NCBI GenBank assembly: GCA_011033025.1
Contig: WFMF01000010.1
Coordinates: 839,163-903,162, forward strand
Reading direction: 5' to 3'
Source of the DNA: Beroe forskalii
Lineage: Eukaryota > Ctenophora > Nuda > Beroida > Beroidae
Length of the DNA: 64,000 bases
Part shown: positions 1 to 10,800 of the stretch, one piece after another
How positions within the stretch are numbered: position 1 is the first letter of the stretch
Layout of the letters: every line of letters starts with the position of its first letter
Translations under genes and position numbers: made by a program
Notes under the pieces: generated by a model
Told to the model about the DNA's origin: nothing
Seen by the model: only the letters and a program-made list of their open reading frames with translations
The model's database searches: none

Positions 1-122
1 GTCCAAAAAGGGGGTTTCCCCAACTCGGAATCCGATCTTTTTTTTTGGTGAATCTGGGGACTATGAACTACCGAAAAACGTTCTCAGACCTACTTAACTA
101 TTTAGTTCACAGGGGGTTACAG
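1..122. repeat. Dispersed repeat, inverted copy at 61385-61506
   Basis: The first ~120 bases match, in reverse complement, positions 61385-61506 with few differences (shared blocks include GGGGTTTCCCCAACTCGGAA-like and CGAAAAACGTTCTCAGACC). At the right-hand copy the block leads into a 172-bp satellite, so this is probably the edge of a larger dispersed element whose body lies left of the window. No coding potential is seen. Confidence 0.8.
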
Positions 123-340
123 TCGTACCCTTACTAAGAATACAGCTGACAAGACGTGGATGGGGCCTTCTGGCTACCTCCACGCTCCTATGATGACCAA
201 TCAAGACAGTAAATTTGGTGCAGATTTATATGTCAAAAATGCCAAAAATCTTCAATTTTTAGGTCGGTTGCTATGGGAACTCGTGTGGTTGCTATGGACG
301 TCCTAGCAACCTAAAAATCTCAGAATTCGCCATTCTTTGA

Positions 341-2044
341 TTATATTGAAAGAAACGTTTTACAGAATCGAAATATCTTCCGTATTTTTCGAATGATCAA
401 AAAAGTAAAAGGGGTCAAGACTTTTGGCGCACCCTGTAGTACTCCATGGGAAACAGAACCTCTGTTAGATAGAGAGCTATTCACTGGGGTCCTGTTTCGT
501 AGCGGACAGATTGCGCATCTCAGATCTGATAGTGATGTTGGGACATTGAAAAAGACAATAAAATAACTCTCACCTGAGGTGCAATCCTTGACACCATCCT
601 GAATCCATTTAATAGGCAAAGGGCGCTTGACCTTCTGAGAGATAAGTTCCGGATTTCTGTAGCACTCGACAGCAGGGATAGACTCGCAGTAAGCTTCATC
701 TTCATCTAACCCCGTCCGTGCAGTCTTCCTCCTTGTTGATTATTGATGATTACATTTGAATGATTATTAATTTAAATATGGACTGAATAATTATCTAATA
801 GAGTTAAATTATGCCGTCAGGAAATTACTGAAATTTCCTTGGATGATCTAAGAACTGTCATAACCCATGTTTAATATGTGTGCATGTGCACATGCTGATA
901 CATATTCGATGATGTAATTGCAGATGAAGACGCGCATTTATACAGTGCGCACAATTTAATTTTCATAGAATTTCAGTGGCAGTTCGAACTGCAGTTTTGT
1001 ATACTCGGCGTTCAAACTGTCACAGTTTCGGTCGAATTTCACGAGACATTTTATCGACGGATCTCCATGAGCATGAATATTATCCTGAACATCCCATTGC
1101 AAAGCAAGTACTTTTGATGTTAATGACAGGGCGACAGGCAGTGACTGTGAGCAGCGCACGAAAAAGCCGCGCACGTGAGAGTTCGACCCGTCCAGCTGCT
1201 ACACACCTCATTGCAAAGCATGTACTTGTGAACCCGACACATATGCGACATCTCGACACACTCCAGATCGATCCGCGAGTCACAGAGCGCTTCCTCGTAC
1301 CAAACATACCTGGGTTGTTAAATAGGTGCAAAAACCGTGAAAAAAGTATGGCGTATAATTGCGCCTGGAGAAAAATAAGCGTATCTTTGCCGTACTTTTA
1401 TAAAATACGTATTCATAAAACATCCACATACTTGTTACATAGCACCCTCTTTGATACACTAGACAGGTAACCATCAATCTCGCAGTACAAGCCAACTTTG
1501 TCTGGGTCGGAGCAGTTGGTTTGATCGAGGAATCCCTTGCAGTTATAGGGTAGGAATGTGTCAAATAAACGTACAAAACTATATATGGGTGTTTTTAGGA
1601 TTTAAGAAGAATCTAAATATTGGACAGGAAAAATATACGGCAGCGTCTGCCAAAAATAAGTTTAAATTTCGTATTTTTTGCAGTATTTTAAGAAATACGT
1701 ACTAAACAACCTTGCAGTAGGGGTCCAATTTGGAGGTGGCATATGCAAAGGGGGTGGGTTGTTCACATATCGCTGAATTGGGCCGCAGCGGTTGAATGGG
1801 AACAGTGGAACGTTCAATGTAACATTGGAAGGAAAGAAGACCCGCTGTGTGCTGCGTTCACACGTCCTATCGTATCCCAGTGTTTTGGTGATTGTATTTT
1901 CCTGGCATATCTCCTCGTCTCTACCATCCTGACAGTTGTGTTTCCCGTTACAGAGGTTAGCGATAGCGATGTATTGGTCGCCTCCGTCACATGTTATCCC
2001 GTACTGGTAACCGTTACACAAACGTTCGTCTTCACACAATACAC
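341..2044 (-). CDS. LDL-receptor class A / cysteine-rich extracellular protein, 3' part
   Basis: Spliced minus-strand gene of which I see the last exons: 2044-1711, 1578-1432, about 720-574 and 525 down to a stop at 341. The first ends in a half LDLa module, CNGKHNCQDGRDEEICQ, with the Ca-binding acidic signature. The second is a cysteine-rich block (NCSDPDKVGLYCEIDGY). The third ends with WIQDGVKDC. Phases agree for 1711/1578 (phase 2) and 574/525 (phase 1). The junction between 1432 and ~720 is not resolved and may hide another exon. LDLa modules act in extracellular ligand binding, so a secreted or membrane receptor is likely. The terminal exon translates to a basic, unremarkable tail that may be partly untranslated sequence. 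Upstream exons should lie beyond 2044 but I could not identify them with confidence. Confidence 0.6.
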
Positions 2045-2069
2045 CTGCGGAAAGCCATGAGAAGCTGGA

Positions 2070-2180
2070 ATGGCCCAAAAGAGTCTAAATTGCCCAAAAT
2101 AGTCTAAATGGCCCAATAAAGCCTGAATGACCCAAAATAGCATGAACGGCTCAAAATAGCCTAAATGGACCAATCTAGCC
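2070..2180. repeat. Degenerate ~21-bp minisatellite beside a splice acceptor
   Basis: About five imperfect units of the form TGGCCCAAAATAGTCTAAA. It starts some 25 bases upstream (on the minus strand) of the acceptor of the LDLa exon that begins at 2044, so it sits in the 3' end of that intron. Confidence 0.7.
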
Positions 2181-2325
2181 AAAAATGTGTAAACAATCGC
2201 TCAATCATACCGGTGATCGAAGTACCACAAAACCCGTCGCAGAGGCCTGCAGTGAGGTTCAAGGTTGCAGGGTTCGCACTACCGAGGCATAGGCCCGTAT
2301 TATCTAACATGTCCAAGAAACCTAT

Positions 2326-2412
2326 GGGAGTGGTTTGGGGTCAGTTGGTGTAATGGTATACAGTCTGGCTCGTGATCGAAAGATCCCGGGTTCGATTCCC
2401 TGTCATTCCCAC
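2326..2412 (+). ncRNA. tRNA-like sequence, probably tRNA-derived SINE head or tRNA pseudogene
   Basis: An RNA polymerase III A box (TGGTGTAATGG, 2346-2356) and B box (GGTTCGATTCC, 2389-2399) lie at the spacing normal for a tRNA gene. A possible acceptor stem pairs GGGAGTG (2326-2332) with CATTCCC near 2405-2411. The anticodon arm pairs poorly and the gap between acceptor stem and A box is too long, so a functional tRNA is unlikely. Seen: the boxes. Inferred: SINE origin. Confidence 0.5.
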
Positions 2413-3262
2413 TGAGCTTAGGGTGAAAGATGCCTGGTAGTGGTTTGGGTTTTTTAGACTGAAAGATCGAGGGCTGTTGACGAACAGTAGTCCTTGAAAT
2501 CTACCTGTCCCTCTTTAATATCTAAACCTGTAGATAACCCATTCAAAGACAGGTCGTCCTGTCACATGTCGCATTTGGTTATGAAAATTCTGAAGAAAAC
2601 CTGGGTGGGTGTCTCTCTGCTGGAGAAGATAGAAGACAGGTGGTCCAGGGGTTTGTAATCGGCAGATTCTACCACAGAAAAAGGGCGGATCTGACATAAA
2701 AAACCTGACAAGTGTGGAGAAGATCGTTATCATTATTTTGTTAGCAGAATTTTGCCCGAAATGGTTACTTTTAGCAATTAAAGTTGTCTAGTAAAAACTG
2801 ACCCCTATTGGGTTAACTATTAGCACTACAGTTGCTCGTGAACGCATAAGTGTTGCTAAGCAACCTATTACTGTTGCTAAGCAACATATTACTGTTCATT
2901 AGCAATAGGAATTGAAGAAGCCTGTTACCTGTCCTTAGGAGTTAATCCACATGCTTGATAGATGCTACCGTACAATGTTGGACAGACTGAACTCACTAGA
3001 GTGAATACACTTGTTTCTGTCCTGGGGGTTGTTTACGTTTACGGTGACAGTTCGGCGACAGCAGTTTTTGTGCGCGGTGTAAGTTTGCGCGACATAATTA
3101 AGACATATAAATAACATGTCTGTCTCTGTTATTTAAGTGAGTATGGGCTTTTCACTTAATAATAACTTAAAAGATATTCACTGAATATTTTGATAATTAC
3201 TACGAAATAAAATTGAAGCTATGATATAGATATATCTCAAATTCTGTGAAATGTATAGTTTA

Positions 3263-3721
3263 TTATAGTAGTTTCTGAATGGAACCATACGGGTTATATA
3301 AATTCGTCGTGCTGTATGGTGTGTTATCTTCCAGGCAATAGAAAGTATCCAAATTTTCACTCTTTTGAACCATGAAACCATTTTCTATGGCTACAATCAT
3401 TTTTCGGGGATCTCTGATTACATTTCCGGCGTTATCATTAGTTCCGCTTTCTCTCTGATCATTGAGTTCGTTTCCTGCAATATCATTGGTTTCGGTTTCA
3501 ATCTGATCATTGATTTTGTTTCCGGCGTTATCATTGGTTCCGCTTTCTCTCTGATCATTGAGTTCGTTTCCTGCATTATCATTGGTTTCGGTCTCTCTCT
3601 GATCATTTATTTCGTTCGCGTTTCCATCGATATTATTCATCCTTTCTCTGATCAAGTGTTTTCTCAGACCATTTCTTGCGGTTCCTGCGAAATGACTGGT
3701 CACGTTAGATTCTTCTGTCAA
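3263..3721 (-). CDS. Possible exon with 16-residue hydrophilic repeats
   Basis: An open frame of 152 codons whose middle part (plus-strand 3415-3612) is about four 48-bp tandem units encoding 16-residue repeats such as NELNDQRESGTNDNAG. The 48-bp period keeps frame and substitutions between units are often conservative, which weakly favours coding use. It lies on the same strand as the LDLa gene and could belong to its 5' part, but no domain is recognised. A non-coding minisatellite is an equal alternative. Confidence 0.3.
   Translation of the reverse strand: MTEESNVTSHFAGTARNGLRKHLIRERMNNIDGNANEINDQRETETNDNAGNELNDQRESGTNDNAGNKINDQIETETNDIAGNELNDQRESGTNDNAGNVIRDPRKMIVAIENGFMVQKSENLDTFYCLEDNTPYSTTNLYNPYGSIQKLL
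3415..3612. repeat. 48-bp tandem repeat, about four copies
   Basis: Units begin near each GATCATTGAG/GATCATTGAT. On the minus strand the repeat is open in the frame of the possible exon above. Confidence 0.8.
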
Positions 3722-4809
3722 TTACTGATTCTCTACGTCTTCAAGATACGAATCAACAAGAATCAAGAAAATTTGAATTCAAATTTTCTATCCTAACAGG
3801 CGTAGTTCAAAATGCAGTTCTGTGTGCGCAGTGTTAAGACATAAATAACATGTCTTCAAATGTTGCCAGGTTTTAAACCCCCACATTTTTTTTACTTTAT
3901 TTAAACCCAAACCCTTTCAGTAGGCATTAATTTCATAGTCACACGAGTCTTTTGCTATCAATTTGCCGTTGATATGTCGTTTTTTGGGTTTAAAGAAACC
4001 CTAAAAGTAGCATAAACTAAAAGTGACAGAAAAAAGTGTTTTTTCTGTTTTTTTTTCATACCTTTTCTGAAGGTGTTCGAAAATAGGTCTGGAGAAAAGG
4101 TGCCTCTTATAAAGGCAACAGTCACGATTAGCGTCTGAATCAGGATACTCATCACAGAAGTTTATCAGAAGTCAACAGTTACAAATTACAGGTCGTTTAA
4201 ACTTTAGAAAAGTTACGAGCACTTTACGAAATCTCTTGAATATGTTGAAAATGTAAGTTGCGATAGGACAACAGTGTGACAAATTACATGTATCCGTTAC
4301 AAGGTTACAATATGCTCGCGTCAATAAGATGACTGCACGTGCAGACAATACTAAAATAAGTGCCATAGACTCACCACTCTTCGCTTTGATAATGACGTCA
4401 TTACAACCTCCTTCTATTGATAAGAGCAATATATAGCTGGCAGCCTGACACTCGTCACTATGACAAAGTGTGACCTGAGTCATATTTGTATTCTATAACT
4501 AGAGTATTTCTTTTATCTCGACGTGTCAAGCCTCAAAATACTTTTCAAAAGTGGTCGTTTTCGCACCTACATGACGTGTATTCTGAAGATTTTGAACGTA
4601 TGTGTGCTTGTAAGATGTGAGATGTCAGTGGGTCGTGGGGTTTTAGTTTACCAAAGATACGAAAACTGTCATTGCACTGAAGCACTGACTAACCAGCGAG
4701 TTTTAGGGTGACGAAAAACCGCTTAATTCCTGCCCCTCAACAAATATAATTCTAATTATTCTGGTCCTTTCCTTCCCTGATCCTTCCCCTGACACCCCCC
4801 CCCCTTCAG

Positions 4810-7800
4810 ACGTGTGCACAGTGCCGGATGTTTCCTCCGGGGCTATGAGGTCCCCTGTAGGAGGAAGCAGAGTGACAGCTGATCAGATAGTAGTGACACA
4901 CTGCAATGAAGAGCAGGGATACTCTGTAGAGTTTGACGGGTCCAGTAACACCCCCATAGAGGGACTAGAGAGGATGCAGTGCAGAGAGGTGCCGGACGAG
5001 CAGATCTGTTATCGTGAGTATTGAGTGTTTGTTTCATTTCTGTCTGCTTCTTCCCTGTTCATCAGCTGATATTTGGGATCATTGTGTCGCCTGTCAATAC
5101 CTCTGTACAACTGTAGATTAAATTTAAGCTGTTGAATTTGTTGTTCAGCAGTCAGCTGTTAATTGCCTCTAGTCAGCTGTTTTGCCTCTAATCAGCTGTT
5201 TCTACTTCTCGTGACTTGAAGTACTTCTTATCAGGAGCCTGCAGCATTGAGGGGGGAGAAGATGCTCTCTTTCGTCTAGTGGCTGCAGATGATTCAGATG
5301 ACCTAACCTGGAATGAGTTCCTGCAGGCGATAAGCAGCATGGTCCCTTACAAAGCCTTCGTCTACTACGTCTGTGATGGGAACAGTGATGCTCCTGTGAG
5401 ACTTGCGTGTGATAGCCCCGGAGGGTTGCTTACTGTGGACTGTGATACTCAGGGTAAGTCCTGGGAAGGGTTGCTTACTGTGGACTGTGATACTCAGGGT
5501 AAGTCTTGGGGAAGACAGTAAGGGTTGCTCACTGTGGATTGTGATACTCAGGGTAAGTATTGGAGAAGACAGTAAGGGTTGCTCACTGTGGACTGTGATA
5601 CTCAGAGTAAGTCTTGGGGAAGGGTTGCTCACTGTGGACTGTGATACTCAGGGTAAGTATTGGAGAAGACAGTAAGGGTTGCTCACTGTGGACTGTGATA
5701 CTCAGGGTAAGTCTTGGGAAGACAGTAAGGGTTGCTTACTGTGGACTGTGATACTCAGGGTAAGTCTTGGGGAAGACAGTAAGGGTTGCTTACTGTGGTC
5801 TGTGATACTCAGGGTAAGCCTTGGGGAAGAAAGTACAAGTGTTGCTCACTGTGGACTGTGATACTCAGGGTAAGTCTTGGGGAGACAGTAAGGGTTGCTC
5901 ACTGTGGATTGTGATACTCAGGGTAAGTCTTGGGGAGACAGTAAGGGTTGCTTACTGTGGACTGTGATACTCAGGGTAAGTATTGGAGAAGACAGTGAGG
6001 GTTGCTTACTGTGGACTGTGATACTCAGGGTAAGTCTTGGGGAAGGGTTGCTTACTGTGGACTGTGATACTCAGGGTAAGTCTTGGGGGAGACAGTAAGG
6101 GTTGCTCACTGTGGACTGTGATACTCAGGGTAAGTATTGGAGAAGACAGTAAGGGTTGCTTACTGTGGACTGTGATACTCAGAGTAAGTCTTGGGGGAGA
6201 CAGTAAGGGTTGCTCACTGTGGACTGTGATACTCAGGGTAAGTATTGGAGAAGACAGTAAGGGTTGCTTACTGTGGACTGTGATACTCAGGGTAAGTCTT
6301 GGGGAAGGCAGTAAGGGTTGCTTACTGTGGACTGTGATACTCAGGGTAAGTCTTGGGGAAGGGTTGCTCACTGTGGACTGTGATACTCAGGGTAAGTCTT
6401 GGGGTCGACAGTAAGGGTTGCTTACTGTGGACTGTGATACTCAGAGTAAGTCTTGGGGGAGACAGTAAGGGTTGCTCACTGTGGACTGTGATACTCAGGG
6501 TAAGTATTGGAGAAGACAGTAAGGGTTGCTTACTGTGGACTGTGATACTCAGGGTAAGTCTTGGAGAAGACAGTAAGGGTTGCTTACTGTGGATTGTGAT
6601 ACTCAGGGTAAGTCTTGGGGAGACAGTAAGGGTTGCTTACTGTGGACTGTGATACTCAGGGTAAGTATTGGAGAAGACAGTGAGGGTTGCTTACTGTGGT
6701 CTGTGATACTCAGGGTAAGTCTTGGGAAGACAGTAAGGGTTGCTCACTGTGGACTATGATACTCAGGGTAAGTCTTGGGGAAGGGTTGCTTACTGTGGAC
6801 TGTGATACTCAGGGTAAGTCTTGGGGTCGACAGTAAGGGTTGCTTACTGTGGACTGTGATACTCAGAGTAAGTCTTGGGGGAGACAGTAAGGGTTGCTCA
6901 CTGTGGACTGTGATACTCAGGGTAAGTATTGGAGAAGACAGTAAGGGTTGCTTACTGTGGACTGTGATACTCAGGGTAAGTCTTGGGGAAGGCAGTAAGG
7001 GTTGCTTACTGTGGACTGTGATACTCAGGGTAAGTCTTGGGGAAGGGTTGCTCACTGTGGACTGTGATACTCAGGGTAAGTCTTGGGGTCGACAGTAAGG
7101 GTTGCTTACTGTGGACTGTGATACTCAGAGTAAGTCTTGGGGGAGACAGTAAGGGTTGCTCACTGTGGACTGTGATACTCAGGGTAAGTATTGGAGAAGA
7201 CAGTAAGGGTTGCTTACTGTGGACTGTGATACTCAGGGTAAGTCTTGGAGAAGACAGTAAGGGTTGCTTACTGTGGACTGTGATACCCAGGGTAAGTCAA
7301 GGGGAAGACAGTAAGGGTTGCTCACTGTGGACTGTGATACTCAGGGTAAGTCTTGGGGAAGAAAGTAAGGGTTGCTTACTGTGGACTGTGATACTCAGGG
7401 TAAGTCTTGGGGTTGCTTACTGGGGAATACAGTAAGGGTTACTCACTGTGGATTGTGATACTCAGGGTAAGTCTTGGAGAAGACAGTAAGGGTTGCTTAC
7501 TGTGGACTGTGATACTCAGGGTAAGTCTTGGGGAAGGCAGTAAGGGTTGCTCACTGTGGACTGTGATACTCAGGGTAAGTCTTGGGGAAGACAGTAAGGG
7601 TTGCTTACTGTGGACTGTGATACTCAGGGTAAGTCTTTGGAGAAGACAGTAAGGGTTGCTTACTGTGGACTGTGATACTCAGGGTAAGTCTTGGAGAAGA
7701 CAGTAAGGGTTGCTCACTGTGGACTGTGATACTCAGGGTAAGTCTTGGGAAGACAGTAAGGGTTGCTCACTGTGGACTGTGATACTCAGGGTAAGTCTTG

Positions 7801-10800
7801 GGGAAGACAGTAAGGGTTGCGTACTGTGGACTGTGATACTCAAGGGGGACTGGGTTGCTAGGGTAAGTCTTGGGGAAGACAGTAAGGGTTGCTTACTGTG
7901 GACTGTGATACTCAGGGTAAGTCTTGGGGAAGACAGTAAGGGTTGCTCACTGTGGACTGTGATACTCAGGGTAAGTCTTGGGGAAGACAGTAAGGGTTGC
8001 TTACTGTGGACTGTGATACTCAGGGTAAGTCTTGGGGAAGACAGTAAGGGTTGCTTACTGTGATACTCAGGGTAAGTCTTGGTAAGAAAGTAAGGGTTGC
8101 TTACTGTGGACTGTGATACTCAGGGTAAGTCTTGGGGAAGAGAGTAAGGGTTGCTCACTGTGGACTGTGATACTCAAGGTAAGTCTTGGGGAAAACAGTG
8201 AGGGTTGCTTACTGTGGACTGTGATACTCAAGGTAAGTCTTGGGGAAGTGACAGTATTGGGAAGTAAGGGTTACTGTGGACTGTGATACTCAAGGTAAGT
8301 CTTGGTTGCTTACTGTGGACTGTACAGAAAAAGTGCTTACTGTGGACTGATACCAGGGTAAGTCTTGGGGGGTAGACAGTAAGGGTTGCTCACTTACTGT
8401 GAACTCAGGGTAAGTCTTGGGGAGGCAGTGTGTCTTGGGAAGAAACCAAAGGGCTAAGTGTGATGGTAAGTCTGGACTGTGATCTTGGGAAGAAAGTAAG
8501 GGTTGCTTACTGTGGACTGTGATACTCAGGGTAAGTCTTGGGGAAGAAAGTAAGGGTTGCTTACTGTGGACTGTGATACTCAGGGTAAGTCTTGGGGAAG
8601 TCAGATACAAGGGATGAAATTGAAATGATTTTATTATTTGGTTGCAAAATTCACCGAACAGCACCCGCCTTACTCAAAACATATTTACCTTATTACAGGA
8701 AATATCGCCTTCAGAAAAATGAGCCTACATGTCATTAAGCTACATGAAATTAAGCCCTTTTTTGAGGCCCTAGGGCTTAATTACATGTACGCCTAATTTA
8801 ATGCATTCTTAAATACATGCAACCAAATTATCATTTTGGAGATAGAAAATTAGAAAGTCTTTGAAATTATGAAATAGAAATTCCAGCCTTGTATTCAAAT
8901 AATTAAGACTTTGTATTTTACGAATTAAGAATTTTAGGCTTGATCTTCTCATTTGAAAATTTGATAGGTTGAATTAATTTCCAATTCCCACTGAAAACAA
9001 TTAATTTCAATCGGTGAATTTTCAGAGAAATAATTACTATGACAAAATAACCTATAGAATAAGTCATCAAAGCATCATGAGAGTCTTATCACTTCATCAG
9101 GTCTATCAAATTGTTGATAGAATATATTTCCACAAAACTCAGAATACTTATTGGTTATCAGGAAACATTGCATGCTATGTAAACTCAGCTATGAAGATTT
9201 GAAGAAATAGGCAATGGAGGGTCAAGGAGTGAATTTGAATTTAAATAAAATGTTTACAGCACAATGACAATTAATATATTTTCTCGGGTTTATATTATGA
9301 ATGAAGCTTCTATGTTGTGCTGAGGGAAAACACTCAGTCAATCATAAAGACTGTTAACGAGGTTGCCCACTAAAGAAATATCTATACTATATTAAAACAT
9401 ATTCCTGAAAAGAATGATGAAAATAAATAATGTACTCTCGGAACAGTACATATTACTGGTAAGCTCAACTTTCCAGAATGTGTCTCTTGCATTTTTGATA
9501 GTCTTGGCAATACCAGTGGCTTTCCATCCGGCATCAATTTATGCAATACTGTATTAATACTGAATGAAAAAATCGATGTTTTCGAACTTATTTGCTTGAA
9601 AAAATAGTCCTCATGAAATTAAGAATACATGTCATTAAGGTGCATGAAATTAAGCCCTTTTTGAGACCTAAGGGCTTAATTATATGTAAACTTAATTTCC
9701 TGTAATAAGGTACTCAAAAACATGATCTGCACCTTACTCCATGCCCGAATGATATTCAAAACATTTTCTTGATTCTTGGGCCCTTTGAGCTTTTGCGGCT
9801 CTTGGGTTCCAACTTCCGTCCCAAAACTCATAGAATATTATGACCTACAAAATCATAGTGCATTATTTTATGCTATCATGCATAAAGGCATTAAGCAGGA
9901 TTAAGGTTGTGCATTAGTTTCTTAGATCCTCGGTAGACGTCATGACATAAGAATCGTGATTAATAAATTCCCGTGCCCCATTAATTGAGTTTAAGTCTTA
10001 GGATTGGCCACGAATCACGAATTCGCCGCTTAATCATTAGCTAAAATTAATCGAGATTGATATCAAATTCCACATTAACGGCATTGGACTTCATTAATTA
10101 AATCCATTGCTTCGAGCTCATTATCACTTGACCTATTATTATTATTTTCTCCGAGTATTAAGACGATGTTTTGGTGTTGCCGTGTTGCCCCTCCTCCTAC
10201 CCCCCTGTGTTTCAGCGCTTTGCGTTGCTGTACTGGAGGAGGACGCTGTGTACGGGGTCTACACGTGGCCTGAGATCCCTCACTCCTCCTCCTCTGTGTT
10301 GCCCTGCGTCTATAACGAGGAAGAGACGGCCACTAAAACTTGTGGTAGCGAGGGGGTTTACGAGATAACGGACTTCAGTGCTTGTGCGTCTCCTGTAACA
10401 GCAGAGTTAGATGAAATCTTGGTGGTGGGTACAAATCTGCTAGCTGGAACTTACACTAGTTGACAAAGATAATCACATGATTTTCAAAAGCTCCTTATTG
10501 TAAAGTTTATCGAATCATTTAACGTTTTAAACTTGCTCCCTAAGGAACTTACGCCTTTACACATATACTGGGTGCCCCTGAAACCGAACTATTGTGTCAA
10601 ATGTTGCTCTATGCAAATTGTATTTCTAAACAAAACCCCAGATTTATGAAGTTATTACTTATTAAGCCTTGCTACAGGAAGCTGAGATCGCTGGAGACCC
10701 GGATCTAGTTGCCACTGAAATAGCCGTAATGACGGAGGAGTCAGGCGACCTCATGAGCTCGCAGGACGTTATGACTACTGCTGAAATCATCGACTTCTGT

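Noticed and set aside
2326-2412. Functional tRNA gene
   Set aside because: Pol III boxes are present but the anticodon stem does not pair and the spacing after the acceptor stem is wrong.
5424-8600. CRISPR-like array or repeat-protein gene
   Set aside because: Units are adjacent with no unique spacers and show substitutions. The open frames (KGCLLWTVILRVSLGE-type) are not the frame of the upstream exon and follow from the 54-base period.
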